Source: Pasteurella sp049941595
GTDB lineage: Bacteria; Pseudomonadota; Gammaproteobacteria; Enterobacterales; Pasteurellaceae
Direction of reading: 5' to 3'
Assembly (NCBI GenBank): GCA_049941595.1
Contig: JBNFNA010000008.1
Span: 62,001-126,000 of the forward strand
DNA length: 64,000 nucleotides
Below the pieces are notes generated by a model. It searched no databases. It saw only the letters and a list, made by a program, of their open reading frames with translations, and was not told where the DNA came from. The position numbers and the translations under genes were made by a program. Of the stretch, positions 7,966 to 17,711 are shown piece after piece (position 1 is the first letter of the stretch; every line of letters begins with the position of its first letter).

Positions 7966-10900
7966 GTGTTTAATATTTATTACTCTAACGACTTGGATGT
8001 GCAAAAAGAAATTTTATTAACAATAATGGAAAATACGTTAGATGATCCTTTTCAGTCCGAAGTTGTATTGGTGCAAAGTCCTGGAATGGCACAATGGCTA
8101 AAATGGCAAATTGCACAACGAAAAGGAATTGCGAGTAATATTAAATTTCCAATGCCTGCGAGCTTTATTTGGCAACAATATTTAGATAATTTGCCACAAG
8201 TAGAAGAACAAAGCCAATTCAATAAAGCCTCAATGACTTGGCGTTTTATGCGTTTAATTCCCCATTATTTATCTGATCCATCATTCAGCGCGTTGCGTCA
8301 TTATTTGGCGTATTCTGCGCAATCTGAACAATATAAACTCTACCAACTTGCCCATAAAATTGCTGACTTATTTGACCAATACTTAGTTTATCGCCCTGAA
8401 TGGCTGAAGGCGTGGGAAACAGGGCAAGATGATGAGGTTGTACAGAAACTTACCCAAAAGCTACCAGCTAATGACGATCCTACATTGCAACAAATTGTAC
8501 AAGATGTGCGTTGGCAAGCAATCTTATGGCGAGCGTTAGTTGCAGATATTCAAGCAGAAACCCAAAACGAAAATACGGTGCACCGTGCCTATTTACATAC
8601 ACTGTTTTTGTCTTTTTTACAGCAATATTCACCAAACAATGTTCCTCAACGTTTATTTATCTTCGGGATTTCAGCTTTGCCGATTGGTTATTTGGAAACC
8701 TTTAAAGCCTTGAGCCTGCACTGCGATGTACATTTATTCTTTACTAACGGCTGTCGTGAATATTGGGGGGATTTGGTCGATCACAAATTCCGTCATAAAT
8801 TGGCACAAATGCAACGCATTTCTTATTACAACCAACAATCTCACGCAATTTATCACGATGATCCTACAAAACTCCTTGAGCAAACTGCAACGGACGAGCA
8901 GATTCTAGAAGGGCATCCGTTGTTATCTAGCTGGGGGAAATTAGGGCGTGATTTCTTATATTTACTGACAGAACTTGAGCAATCAGAGAATGTAAACAGT
9001 GTTGAGGCTTATACCTATCTTTCTGAACGTAATTTATTGTCGCAAGTGCAAGCTCGTATTTTACATTTAGATGGTAAAACAGGTTTAAATTTCACAGAAA
9101 ATGACCGCTCTTTGACCTTCCATTCTTGCCATAGCCCAATGCGAGAAGTGGAAGTGCTACAAGATTATTTATTGCATTTATTCCAAAACAATCCGGAGAT
9201 TACACCAAAAGATGTGGTAGTAATGGTTGCGAATATTGACTGCTACACCCCTTATATTCAAGCCGTATTCGGGCAAAAAAAACGTAGCGATAAGTCGAGT
9301 ATTCCGTTTTCGATTTCAGATAATAAACTCTCTGAAAATGACGTGCTGACTGCAAGTTTTATTCATTTATTAAAAATGAGCGAAGCACAATTTACCGCAG
9401 AAGAAGTTTTAGCCTTGTTGGATATTCCTGCTATTCGCAACAAATTTCAAATTGATTTGGCTGATTTGGAACAAGTGCATTATTGGGTGGCGAATGCGGG
9501 TATTCGTTTTGGCTTGGAGAAGATTGCAGATAACCAACAAACTAATTACAATGCGTGGCAAGCAGGGCTTGAGAGAATGTTGTTAGGCTACGCAATGCGA
9601 GAAGAAAATGGCATTTGGCAAGATAGCCTTGGCTTTGATAATAGCTACGGTTTAGGTGGGCAATTGGCAGGTAAACTTGCTGAATTTATTACTTGTTTGT
9701 CCGATTGGTATGAGCAAATGCAACAGCCGCAGTCCGCTTTAAAATGGCAAGAAAATTTGACTGCTCTTTTAGCGAATTTCTTCGCTTCAGATGAACATAA
9801 TTCGAGTACCTTGCTTTATATTCAAGAAAAGATTGAGCAATCCATTGATCAAATTCAGCAAGCACGCTTTGCTGAAACTATCAATATTGATGTCATTGCA
9901 GATATGCTGGCTTTGTCCTTGGAAGAAGACCCGAATACGATGAAGTTTTTAGCGGGCAAAGTGAATTTCTGCACGCTATTGCCGATGCGTTCTATTCCAT
10001 TTAAAGTGGTGTGTTTACTCGGTATGAACGATGGAGAATATCCACGTCAACAAACACCAAACAGTTTTGATTTAATGAAACACGATCGTCGCAAAGGGGA
10101 TCGTTTCCGTCGTGATGATGACTGCTATCTTTTCTTAGAAGCCTTACTTTCTGCGCAAGAGTATTTTTATGTGAGCTTTGTGGGCCGCTCAATCATCGAT
10201 AATCAAGCAAAAGAACCTTCTGTGTTAGTGAGCCAATTATTGGATTATGTCGCAGAAAAACTTGATCAAACAGAGAATAAAAATTGGCGTGAGCAGTTAG
10301 TGGAACAACACCCAATGACCGTATTTAGCCCTGAAAACTTTACGAAAAATGACCGCTCTTTTGCGAAACAATGGTTGCCATTGGCCAATCGTGAAAGTGC
10401 AAACCAGTTTGAGAATTTCATTCAACCTATTGGACAAACCTTATTGGATGATGACCGAGAAATCAGATTGTCTGAATTAATTGATTTTGTGCAAAACCCA
10501 GTTGCATTTTTCTTTAAGCGCCGTTTAGGTGTGTATTTAACGGGCTTAGATGAATGCATTGCTGATACGGAGAACTTCAGTTTAGATGCCTTAGAACAAT
10601 ATCAGATTAATGACGCGTTGCTGTATTGTGATGAAGATGAAACAGAAACTTTCTTTGCTCAACTCAAGATTAAAGGTGCATTGCCGAGAGGTGAATTTGC
10701 CAATATTTATGCGAATAGGCAGAAAGAAGCTGTACAAGAGTTAAAAGAAAAAATCGCTGATTATTTACAACAAGATTATCAAATTCAATCGGTGGATTTA
10801 GCTTTATCTACCTCACAAGGGAAAGTCCGTTTAGTGGGGAATATTGACCGCTTATATCATCATCGTCGAGTGAACTGGCGTGTTGGCAGTGTGAAAGACA

Positions 10901-11346
10901 AACAATTGATCGAAAGTTGGATTTATTATCTTGCACAATGCGCTATGAGTGAGGGAAGTGTTCAACCACCAATTTATTATGGTAAAAATGAAGAGCAAAC
11001 TTTCAAACCGTTAGAAGTGGCAGGGGAGTTTACCGCACGAGATCAAGCTATTAATCAGTTATTGATTTATATTGAAAGCTATTTGCAAAGTTATCAGCAG
11101 TTGCAAATCGTGCCTACCAGCGATATTTCCTCTTATTTGGATGCAATGGCTGGCGAAAGTGCGGTGGATTTTTCCGTATTTTTGCAAAAACTAAAAACCA
11201 TTGCGGAAGGGGGATATATGACTTCTGGTGATGTGTATTGGAAGCGTATATTCGATCAACAGCAGTTTGATGAAAGGTTAATTGAAGAAATTAATCATCG
11301 TACTAAATCTTGGTTTGCGTTAATGGTTGATCATCTGGATAAATAA
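7966..11346 (+). CDS. recC: RecC, exonuclease V gamma subunit
   Basis: The protein has 1126 residues, close to E. coli RecC (1122). RecC recognises Chi and splits the duplex in the RecBCD helicase-nuclease that repairs double-strand breaks. Recognisable family stretches are VQSPGMAQWLKWQIAQ, FPMPASFIWQQYL, ADLFDQYLVYRP and GMNDGEYPRQ. I chose GTG 7966, which gives MFNIYYSNDLD and has GAGG six bases upstream. An ATG at 7954 would overlap that ribosome site. recB and recD are not in the window. Confidence 0.95.
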   Translation: MFNIYYSNDLDVQKEILLTIMENTLDDPFQSEVVLVQSPGMAQWLKWQIAQRKGIASNIKFPMPASFIWQQYLDNLPQVEEQSQFNKASMTWRFMRLIPHYLSDPSFSALRHYLAYSAQSEQYKLYQLAHKIADLFDQYLVYRPEWLKAWETGQDDEVVQKLTQKLPANDDPTLQQIVQDVRWQAILWRALVADIQAETQNENTVHRAYLHTLFLSFLQQYSPNNVPQRLFIFGISALPIGYLETFKALSLHCDVHLFFTNGCREYWGDLVDHKFRHKLAQMQRISYYNQQSHAIYHDDPTKLLEQTATDEQILEGHPLLSSWGKLGRDFLYLLTELEQSENVNSVEAYTYLSERNLLSQVQARILHLDGKTGLNFTENDRSLTFHSCHSPMREVEVLQDYLLHLFQNNPEITPKDVVVMVANIDCYTPYIQAVFGQKKRSDKSSIPFSISDNKLSENDVLTASFIHLLKMSEAQFTAEEVLALLDIPAIRNKFQIDLADLEQVHYWVANAGIRFGLEKIADNQQTNYNAWQAGLERMLLGYAMREENGIWQDSLGFDNSYGLGGQLAGKLAEFITCLSDWYEQMQQPQSALKWQENLTALLANFFASDEHNSSTLLYIQEKIEQSIDQIQQARFAETINIDVIADMLALSLEEDPNTMKFLAGKVNFCTLLPMRSIPFKVVCLLGMNDGEYPRQQTPNSFDLMKHDRRKGDRFRRDDDCYLFLEALLSAQEYFYVSFVGRSIIDNQAKEPSVLVSQLLDYVAEKLDQTENKNWREQLVEQHPMTVFSPENFTKNDRSFAKQWLPLANRESANQFENFIQPIGQTLLDDDREIRLSELIDFVQNPVAFFFKRRLGVYLTGLDECIADTENFSLDALEQYQINDALLYCDEDETETFFAQLKIKGALPRGEFANIYANRQKEAVQELKEKIADYLQQDYQIQSVDLALSTSQGKVRLVGNIDRLYHHRRVNWRVGSVKDKQLIESWIYYLAQCAMSEGSVQPPIYYGKNEEQTFKPLEVAGEFTARDQAINQLLIYIESYLQSYQQLQIVPTSDISSYLDAMAGESAVDFSVFLQKLKTIAEGGYMTSGDVYWKRIFDQQQFDERLIEEINHRTKSWFALMVDHLDK

Positions 11347-11357
11347 ACACAAAGAAA

Positions 11358-11384
11358 AAGCACTCAATGAAAGAGTGCTTTTTT
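11358..11384. terminator. Bidirectional terminator between recC and rimI
   Basis: The stem AAGCACTC / GAGTGCTT is followed by T on the plus strand and by the complement of AAAGAAAAA on the minus strand. It sits between convergent genes. Confidence 0.85.
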
Positions 11385-11401
11385 GTTACGAATTGATTTA
11401 T

Positions 11402-11845
11402 TTAGAGATATAAGGCCATCACAATAGCATTTTCGCGTTTATTATCTTTGGTTGGGTAGTAATTTTTACGGATATCCACCTCGTTAAAGCCCAGTTGCTC
11501 GTAAAGTGCTTTTGCCACTCGATTGGATTCTCTGACTTCCAGCCATAAAGTCATAATTCCGCGTGATTTGAGCTTTTCGATTAAATCTAATAACAGTGTT
11601 TTTCCCAAGCCTTTGCCTTGTTGTGATGGTTCAACGGCGATATTAAATAAGGTCGCTTCATCTAACACCGTTTGGCAGATAGCAAAGGCGACAATATTTT
11701 CATCTTGTAATAATTTCAGATTGACATAGCGGTCGCCGTGCGTATTTTTTAGCGTGCCCATTGTCCAAGGCGTAATGTGTGCCGCTTGTTCAATTTCAAA
11801 TAAGCGATCAAAATCAGCTTCTTTAATTGGTTGAATAGTTAACAT
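11402..11845 (-). CDS. rimI: RimI, ribosomal protein S18 N-alpha-acetyltransferase
   Basis: The protein has 147 residues and a GNAT fold. The motifs FNIAVEPSQQGKGLGKTLL (acetyl-CoA loop) and TLWLEVRESNRVAKALYEQLGF, then RKNYYP, are those of RimI, which acetylates the N-terminus of S18. ATG 11845 gives MLTIQPIKEADFDRL and the normal length. A TTG nine codons earlier is possible but less likely. The start overlaps the holD stop by 7 bases, so the two are translationally coupled, as in other gammaproteobacteria. Confidence 0.93.
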   Translation of the reverse strand: MLTIQPIKEADFDRLFEIEQAAHITPWTMGTLKNTHGDRYVNLKLLQDENIVAFAICQTVLDEATLFNIAVEPSQQGKGLGKTLLLDLIEKLKSRGIMTLWLEVRESNRVAKALYEQLGFNEVDIRKNYYPTKDNKRENAIVMALYL

Positions 11846-12255
11846 TGTGGGCTCGCTTGAATTTGTTGCCAAAGTTGGCGCTTGGCTTGATGATCTTGCT
11901 TAAATTGCAGCCAGTCTGCGGTTTGCCAAATGCTATTGGCTTGTTGGCAAAGGGCTAAAGTGCGGTCAATTTTTTCGTGATTTTCACTGAGTAACCAATA
12001 ATTCAGTTTTTGTGTCGGTTTTAGGTATTGCGCCTGTTGAAAATCCACGCATAAATATTCTTGCTCATTTAATGATAAACTACGCAGAACATCTTTTAAC
12101 AACGCCGAACTTGAGGCAATTTCGCTGTCACAAACGATAATTAAACGAATATGTTCGCCCACTACAATATTCACAACGCCTTTTAAGCGTTCTGGGTGTT
12201 TCAGTTGCCACTGGGTAATGCCCATTTGTTGTAGCAGAAGATCGCGTCTATTCAT
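11839..12255 (-). CDS. holD: HolD, DNA polymerase III psi subunit
   Basis: The protein has 138 residues. The N-terminus MNRRDLLLQQMGITQWQL contains the conserved RRD..LQQ.GITQW motif by which psi contacts the clamp loader, and the rest is a small alpha/beta domain. HolD links the clamp loader to SSB through chi. It is divergent from rsmC, with about 76 bp between the start codons, and is followed by rimI in the same transcript. Confidence 0.93.
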   Translation of the reverse strand: MNRRDLLLQQMGITQWQLKHPERLKGVVNIVVGEHIRLIIVCDSEIASSSALLKDVLRSLSLNEQEYLCVDFQQAQYLKPTQKLNYWLLSENHEKIDRTLALCQQANSIWQTADWLQFKQDHQAKRQLWQQIQASPQC

Positions 12256-12331
12256 TCTATTTTCTTCATTGGGATTGCTTTTTCTTTTATAATGCCGGTA
12301 ATTTTAACCAATAACCCATAGGATTAACAGC

Positions 12332-13318
12332 GTGATTTCTCTTGAGAGCCAAGTCTTACAACGCCATCCCCATTTTTTTGCCAATAAATCTGTACTTTTT
12401 GCTGGTGGAATTAATGATCATTTCCCGCAACAAGTTTCTGCTCAACGTGTTGATGTTTGGAGCTGGTATTTTGATTATGCAAACCAACATCCATCAGTCA
12501 ACTTCAGCGTAGAATGTAATATTAAGGCCGATCTGATTGTTTTCTATTGGACTAAGAATAAACAAGAAGTGCAGTTTCAATTAATGCATTTATTATCTCA
12601 ATCTGAAGTTGGGCAAGAGGTTTTGATTATTGGTGAAAATCGCTGTGGTGTACGTTCAGCAGAGAAAATGCTTGAGCCTTATGGCGATATTGCCAAAATT
12701 GACTCTGCCCGTCGTTGTGGGTTGTATCATTTTTCGCTTAAAAATCCACCGCACTTTGATTTAGAAAAGCATTGGAAAACTTACCAACATTCTAAACTTC
12801 AAGGTCTGATAGTTTATAGCTGGCCGGGCGTGTTTAGTACAAATGAATTAGATGTGGGAACAGATTTATTATTATCGACAATCGATCAATCCATTCGAGG
12901 CAAAGTATTGGATATCGGCTGTGGCGCGGGCGTAATTGGTGCTTATATCAAGCAACAAAATCCAAAAGTACAAGTGACAATGACGGATATTCACGCAATG
13001 GCATTGGCTTCGGCAAAACGTACATTAGCGGAAAATAAATTGGAAGCTGATGTGTTGGCGAGTGATGTGTTTTCTCATATTGAAGGAAAATTTGATTTAA
13101 TTATTTCTAATCCACCGTTTCACGATGGCATTGATACCGCCTATCGTGCAGTGAGTGAGCTAATTAGCAAAGCAAAATGGCATTTAACTCAAGGCGGTGA
13201 GTTGCGTATCGTGGCTAATGCATTTTTACCTTACCCTGATTTGCTGGATAAGCATTTTGGTTCGCATCAAGTGCTAGCAAAAACAAATAAATTTAAAGTA
13301 TATTCAGTGAGATATTAA
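12332..13318 (+). CDS. rsmC: RsmC, 16S rRNA m2G1207 methyltransferase
   Basis: The protein has 328 residues and begins at GTG, with AGGA nine bases before it. An N-terminal degenerate methyltransferase-like domain (about 1-155) precedes a catalytic Rossmann domain with DIGCGAGVIGAY (about 193) and the NPPFHDG motif (about 260) of N2-guanine methyltransferases. It methylates G1207 of 16S rRNA in the small subunit. Divergent from holD, it ends at a terminator shared with afuC. Confidence 0.93.
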   Translation: MISLESQVLQRHPHFFANKSVLFAGGINDHFPQQVSAQRVDVWSWYFDYANQHPSVNFSVECNIKADLIVFYWTKNKQEVQFQLMHLLSQSEVGQEVLIIGENRCGVRSAEKMLEPYGDIAKIDSARRCGLYHFSLKNPPHFDLEKHWKTYQHSKLQGLIVYSWPGVFSTNELDVGTDLLLSTIDQSIRGKVLDIGCGAGVIGAYIKQQNPKVQVTMTDIHAMALASAKRTLAENKLEADVLASDVFSHIEGKFDLIISNPPFHDGIDTAYRAVSELISKAKWHLTQGGELRIVANAFLPYPDLLDKHFGSHQVLAKTNKFKVYSVRY

Positions 13319-13326
13319 GAAAAAAG

Positions 13327-13352
13327 AAGGCGGATATTGAATCCGCCTTTTT
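13327..13352. terminator. Bidirectional terminator between rsmC and afuC
   Basis: The stem AAGGCGGAT / ATCCGCCTT with loop ATTGA has T on both sides when read from either strand. It lies between convergent genes. Confidence 0.9.
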
Positions 13353-13371
13353 GTTGCTATTTCAGTTGATG

Positions 13372-14421
13372 TTATTCAGGTTTGAGTAGGAAGACACCGT
13401 GTTCTGCTAAATGCACATAGGCTTCTTTTTGGTCTGCATTAAATTGTTCTGGATTGGTGTTGACTAATAAATCATTTCCGCCCCAATTTGCCACGATTTC
13501 CCAATGGTTGCCCATATAGACTGCACTTTTAATGGTACAGCGTTGTGCTTCTTCACCTGTTTGTTTAAGTGTCACCGCTTCAGGGCGAACACCCACTAAA
13601 CAAGCACCATCTGCTAATCCAAATTGTGGTGCTGTCTCAAGTGTGAATTTATAGCCGTTAACGATCACTTGATTTTGATTAACGGTGCCATTGAAGATAC
13701 TCGACTCACCCATAAAGTTAGCTAAGAACAACGAATTTGGACGTAAGTACAATTCTTTCGCTGGAGCTTGCTGCATAATTTTACCTTTGTGCATCACGAT
13801 AACTTCATCGGAAACCGCGAATGCTTCTGTTTGGTCGTGGGTTACATACAGAGATGTAATGCCTAAACGTTGTTGCAATTCACGAATTTTTTCACGCATT
13901 GAACGGCGTAAGTTCGCATCAAGGTTGCTTAACGGCTCATCAAATAATAAGACTTTCGGTTTGAGAACAAGCGCCCTTGCTAATGCTACACGTTGTTGTT
14001 GACCACCTGAAATTTGATCCACATAACGATCTTCAAAGCCTGCTAAGTCTACCAACTCTAACGCTTCTTTCACACGTTGCTGGCGTTCTTCTTTGCTTAC
14101 GCCTTGCATTTTTAAACCGTAACCCACGTTATCGCCAATCGACATATGTGGGAATAACGCATAAGACTGGAACACGATACAAATATCACGATTTTGAATT
14201 GATGATTTGGTCACATCTTCGCCATCAATGAAAATTTGTCCAGAGGTTGGGCTTTCTAAACCTGCGACTAAACGTAGAACCGTTGTTTTACCACAACCAG
14301 ACGGACCCAATAAAGTCACCATCGTGCCACGTTTAATATTCAGATTTAAGTTATCAATTACCACCGCTTTACCGAAAGCTTTAGTGATATTTTTTAATAC
14401 TAAGAAATCATTATTACTCAT
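13372..14421 (-). CDS. afuC: AfuC, ATP-binding subunit of AfuABC importer
   Basis: The protein has 349 residues. The Walker A motif GPSGCGKT is at 39-46. The Q-loop region (IVFQSYALFPHM), ABC signature SGGQQQRVALARAL and Walker B VLLFDEPLSNLDA follow, with a C-terminal TOBE-type regulatory domain (GVRPEAV). It powers import by the AfuB permease. Older annotation calls this family ferric-iron FbpC/AfuC, but the Actinobacillus pleuropneumoniae system is known to import sugar phosphates. ATG 14421 is preferred over a TTG two codons upstream because of a better-spaced AGGTAG site. It is the last gene of the afu operon, 15 bp after afuB. Confidence 0.9.
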   Translation of the reverse strand: MSNNDFLVLKNITKAFGKAVVIDNLNLNIKRGTMVTLLGPSGCGKTTVLRLVAGLESPTSGQIFIDGEDVTKSSIQNRDICIVFQSYALFPHMSIGDNVGYGLKMQGVSKEERQQRVKEALELVDLAGFEDRYVDQISGGQQQRVALARALVLKPKVLLFDEPLSNLDANLRRSMREKIRELQQRLGITSLYVTHDQTEAFAVSDEVIVMHKGKIMQQAPAKELYLRPNSLFLANFMGESSIFNGTVNQNQVIVNGYKFTLETAPQFGLADGACLVGVRPEAVTLKQTGEEAQRCTIKSAVYMGNHWEIVANWGGNDLLVNTNPEQFNADQKEAYVHLAEHGVFLLKPE

Positions 14422-14436
14422 ATTCAACTACCTATA

Positions 14437-16506
14437 TTAATTCATTTTTTTCGCTTTCGAGCGTGAAATACGGGTATCACCCACCACCCAGTCAAAGAAC
14501 AAGATAATCGACATCATCACCACAATCAGGATCGAACCATAAGCGATAGCGATACCATATTCGCCGTCTTCAACACGGTTCAAAATGTAAGATGTTGCCA
14601 CACGAGTGTCTGCAGTCACTAAGAAGATAATCGCACTTACTGTTGTCATTGAACGAACGAAACTGGTCACTAATGCCGATAACAAAGCTGGTTTCAATAG
14701 TGGGAACACCACATACCAAATGGTTTTCAATGAGCTACCTTTTAATGAGAGCGAGGCCTCATCGAGCGATTTATCGAGTTGCCCTAGACCTGCAATCGCC
14801 GCACGCATACCCACCGGCATATTACGCATCACCATCGACAGAACGATGATCATTGCGGTACCTGTTAAGTAAATTGGTGAGCTATTAAAAGCGATAATAT
14901 AAGATACCCCCGCAACCGTACCCGGTACAGCAAAGCAGAGTAGCGTTAAAAACTCTAATGTTTTCTTACCTTTAAACTCACGACGCACTGTAATGTAGGC
15001 AATCAATAAACCAAATAATGCGGTAATTGGTGCTGCACTTGCTGCGAAAATGACAGTTTGGATTAATGATGGCCAAGCACCGTCACTAAAGCCTTGCCCG
15101 AATAAGGTTTCATAGTTTTTGAGTGTTAATGTGTAGTCAACGCCCCAGTTAACCGTAAAGCTACCGTAGAAAATACTGCCGTATAGCACCACGTTGAAGA
15201 TAATCCAAATTGCAAGGAATGTGATGATCAACATTTTGAGTAGGTTCGGCAATTCTTGCACTTCACCACGATAAGATTTACCAGAAACGGTCACGTATGA
15301 ACGTTTACCTATCCATAAATATTGCACCACGAAAATCGCAAGTGAGAACATTAATAAGATAGTACCGAGCGTACTTGCAGAAGCGTAATCTAATTGTGAA
15401 CCTGCAATATAGAAATAAATCTGTGTTGCAATTACGTCAAAGCTACCGCCAAGCACTAACGGTGTACTAAAGTCAGCTAAAGACTGAATTGCCACCACCA
15501 AGAATGAGTTAGCAAGTGCTGGTTTTAATAATGGAAAAATGATATGCCAGAACGCTTGATAACGGTTTGAACGTAAGGTGTAAGCAGCTTCTTCAATCGA
15601 CGGGTGAATAGATTTTAACGCACCTTCTAAAATCATAAATGACATTGGCGTTAAGGCGAGTGTATGGGCAATCACGATACCCGTGAAACCATAAAGCCAG
15701 TTACTGCTGAATCCTAAATATTCGACGAGGAAAGCAGTCACATAGCCGGAACGCCCTAGCATTAAAGTTACACCAAGGCCAACTACAAAAGGTGGTGTTA
15801 CGATAGGTAAAATAGAGAAAATCTTACCGATAAATGCAGTGCGTTTAGCAATCCTTGTGGTATATAAAGCAAAAGCTAAACCAAAGAATGTAGATAAAAT
15901 CCCGACTGTTGAAGATACTGCGAGTGAGTTTCCAACTACACGAGCCACATAAGGCTGCTGAATAATAGACAGCACTTGTTCTGGCTGAAATTCCCCTTTA
16001 TTGAAGAACATTGAAAGCAAGATTGCAAATGTTGGGTAAACAATAAAGAAAGAAATACTCATCACGATCGCAATCAAAGAGGCGATAACGAATTTATCCC
16101 CTTGCATCACTTTTAGTTTTGCCAATGCATCAGTAGCTAACGCTAAAAGCGCAATCATTAAAATAATGATTGAATAACCTAAACTGAAATCAGTGACAGT
16201 CGCTGAAATAAAGACGAATAAGAAAATGCCAATGACAGCACCTAATTCAAATTTAGCACGGCGAGTTTGAGAGTCACGATCTTGTTGAGGGAAAAGAAAA
16301 GAGAAAAGTGGGAAGAGAAGCATTGGTAAGAACCAAAACCAGCTGAGGTTCAGGTTTGACCAACCCATTGCATCAAATAGCTCATCAGATGTGGAATCTA
16401 ACAAGCCATAATCAAGTGCCTTGGAGGGCAGTAATATAAAGCCTAACCAAGCAAAGAGCATCCATAGCAAAGCAGGATTACACGCAAATAGTTTATTCTG
16501 CCTCAT
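14437..16506 (-). CDS. afuB: AfuB, fused two-domain ABC permease
   Basis: The protein has 689 residues and is an inner-membrane permease with two fused transport domains. Each half carries an EAA-type coupling loop (EEAAYTLRSNRYQAFWHIIFP in the first, DEASLSLKGSSLKTIWYVVFP in the second). An extra N-terminal block of helices precedes the first domain. The fusion is normal for the Fbp/Afu family. ATG 16506 has GAGG upstream, and a longer form starting 12 codons earlier is unlikely. It partners AfuC and the two AfuA proteins. Unlike the H. influenzae locus as I remember it, the reading frame is intact here. Confidence 0.9.
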   Translation of the reverse strand: MRQNKLFACNPALLWMLFAWLGFILLPSKALDYGLLDSTSDELFDAMGWSNLNLSWFWFLPMLLFPLFSFLFPQQDRDSQTRRAKFELGAVIGIFLFVFISATVTDFSLGYSIIILMIALLALATDALAKLKVMQGDKFVIASLIAIVMSISFFIVYPTFAILLSMFFNKGEFQPEQVLSIIQQPYVARVVGNSLAVSSTVGILSTFFGLAFALYTTRIAKRTAFIGKIFSILPIVTPPFVVGLGVTLMLGRSGYVTAFLVEYLGFSSNWLYGFTGIVIAHTLALTPMSFMILEGALKSIHPSIEEAAYTLRSNRYQAFWHIIFPLLKPALANSFLVVAIQSLADFSTPLVLGGSFDVIATQIYFYIAGSQLDYASASTLGTILLMFSLAIFVVQYLWIGKRSYVTVSGKSYRGEVQELPNLLKMLIITFLAIWIIFNVVLYGSIFYGSFTVNWGVDYTLTLKNYETLFGQGFSDGAWPSLIQTVIFAASAAPITALFGLLIAYITVRREFKGKKTLEFLTLLCFAVPGTVAGVSYIIAFNSSPIYLTGTAMIIVLSMVMRNMPVGMRAAIAGLGQLDKSLDEASLSLKGSSLKTIWYVVFPLLKPALLSALVTSFVRSMTTVSAIIFLVTADTRVATSYILNRVEDGEYGIAIAYGSILIVVMMSIILFFDWVVGDTRISRSKAKKMN

Positions 16507-16668
16507 AAAAAAACCTCTAATTAAGCAGTAAAAAAGATTCATTCAATAGCGATAAAATCACTATTGAATGAAGAATTTATCAAATAAAACCGAATATATC
16601 ATCAATTATTGTAATGATTAGCCTGTTTTATTTGGTTGTTTTTTCTATGATAAGGGAAATAACGCAAG

Positions 16669-17703
16669 TTATTGTGCAAGTTTTACCTCATCAACCCATT
16701 TTTTGATTAGGCGTTTTCTTTCTTCTGACGAACCATATTTGTCAAAATCATAATCAATTAAATTAATCGATTTAAAATCTAATGAATATGGCGATTGTTT
16801 CGCTTCTGTGTTCGTCAAGATTTGGTGAGTTTCGCCTTTTTGCCAAGATAGTTCCTGAGCCTCTTTTGAAAGGGCCCAATCCACAAAAAGTTTCGCATTT
16901 TCTAAATTACGAGCCCCTTTAATCACGCTGACACCACCAATTTCATAGCCTGTACCTTCACAAGGCACGATTAACTCAACGGGTGCGCCTTTTTCTTTCT
17001 CGATAGAGTGTTCGTGTAAGAAACCGATACCGATTGAGGCTTCACCACGTGCGGTGTTACGTGTCGCAGTATTGCCTGATTTAGTATATTGCGATACGTT
17101 TTTATGTAAGGCTTTAAGATATTTAAAGCTTTCTTCTTCTCCCCAAAGCTGAATAAAGGTGGCTAATGCGGTATAAGCTGTACCAGAACTTTGAGGATCT
17201 GCAGATTGAATTTCATTTTTCAAACGAGGATCAGTTAAGTCTTTCCAACATTTTGGCACTGGAATGCCTAATTTGCTCAAACGCTCAGTGTTTACTCCGA
17301 AACCTAACACACCTAAATAAATCGAAGAGGTGTAATGCCCTTTGCGTTTTGCAGGATCTTGCAATTCAGCAGGAATGAATTTCAAGTTAGGGGATTTATA
17401 AGGTGTTAGAAGATCCATTTCCCCAGCTTGAGAATGCGGATCCAATGTACCACCGTACCACACATCACCCTGTGGATTGGCTTTTTCTGCTTCAATGCGT
17501 GCTAAAATAGCCCTCGTTCCTGCACGAATGTGGCTTACTTTTACATTGTGTTTTTTGCCAAAAGCCTCAACTTCTTGCTCACACATTGTATTTTGTGCAC
17601 TACAATAAACCGTCAAGCGTCCTTCTGCATTGGCTTGTAATGCTAAAAGTGCGCCAGCAAAGAAAAGTGCGGTTGAAATTGTGGAAATTTTGAAAGTGTT
17701 CAC
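16669..17703 (-). CDS. AfuA-like periplasmic binding protein, paralogue 1
   Basis: The protein has 344 residues. A signal peptide of about 26 residues ends QANA, followed by a type II periplasmic binding fold beginning EGRLTVYCSAQNTMC with a likely disulfide pair. It is clearly paralogous to the gene immediately upstream (17712-18749), with long identical blocks such as DVWYGGT, ADPQSSGTAYTA and IVPCEGTGYE. At the position of the His-Asp ligand pair of sugar-phosphate AfuA it reads His-Glu (FLHEHS). The binding-loop residues IRAGTRAI also differ from IRNGSGST in the other copy. It has 8 bp to its neighbour and 162 bp to afuB. Substrate may differ from paralogue 2. Confidence 0.88.
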   Translation of the reverse strand: MNTFKISTISTALFFAGALLALQANAEGRLTVYCSAQNTMCEQEVEAFGKKHNVKVSHIRAGTRAILARIEAEKANPQGDVWYGGTLDPHSQAGEMDLLTPYKSPNLKFIPAELQDPAKRKGHYTSSIYLGVLGFGVNTERLSKLGIPVPKCWKDLTDPRLKNEIQSADPQSSGTAYTALATFIQLWGEEESFKYLKALHKNVSQYTKSGNTATRNTARGEASIGIGFLHEHSIEKEKGAPVELIVPCEGTGYEIGGVSVIKGARNLENAKLFVDWALSKEAQELSWQKGETHQILTNTEAKQSPYSLDFKSINLIDYDFDKYGSSEERKRLIKKWVDEVKLAQ

Positions 17704-17711
17704 AGGTTCTC

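Noticed and set aside
14437..16506. AfuB of double length taken as a fusion or read-through error
   Set aside because: Fused two-domain permeases are normal in the Fbp/Afu family, and the frame is intact with two EAA loops.
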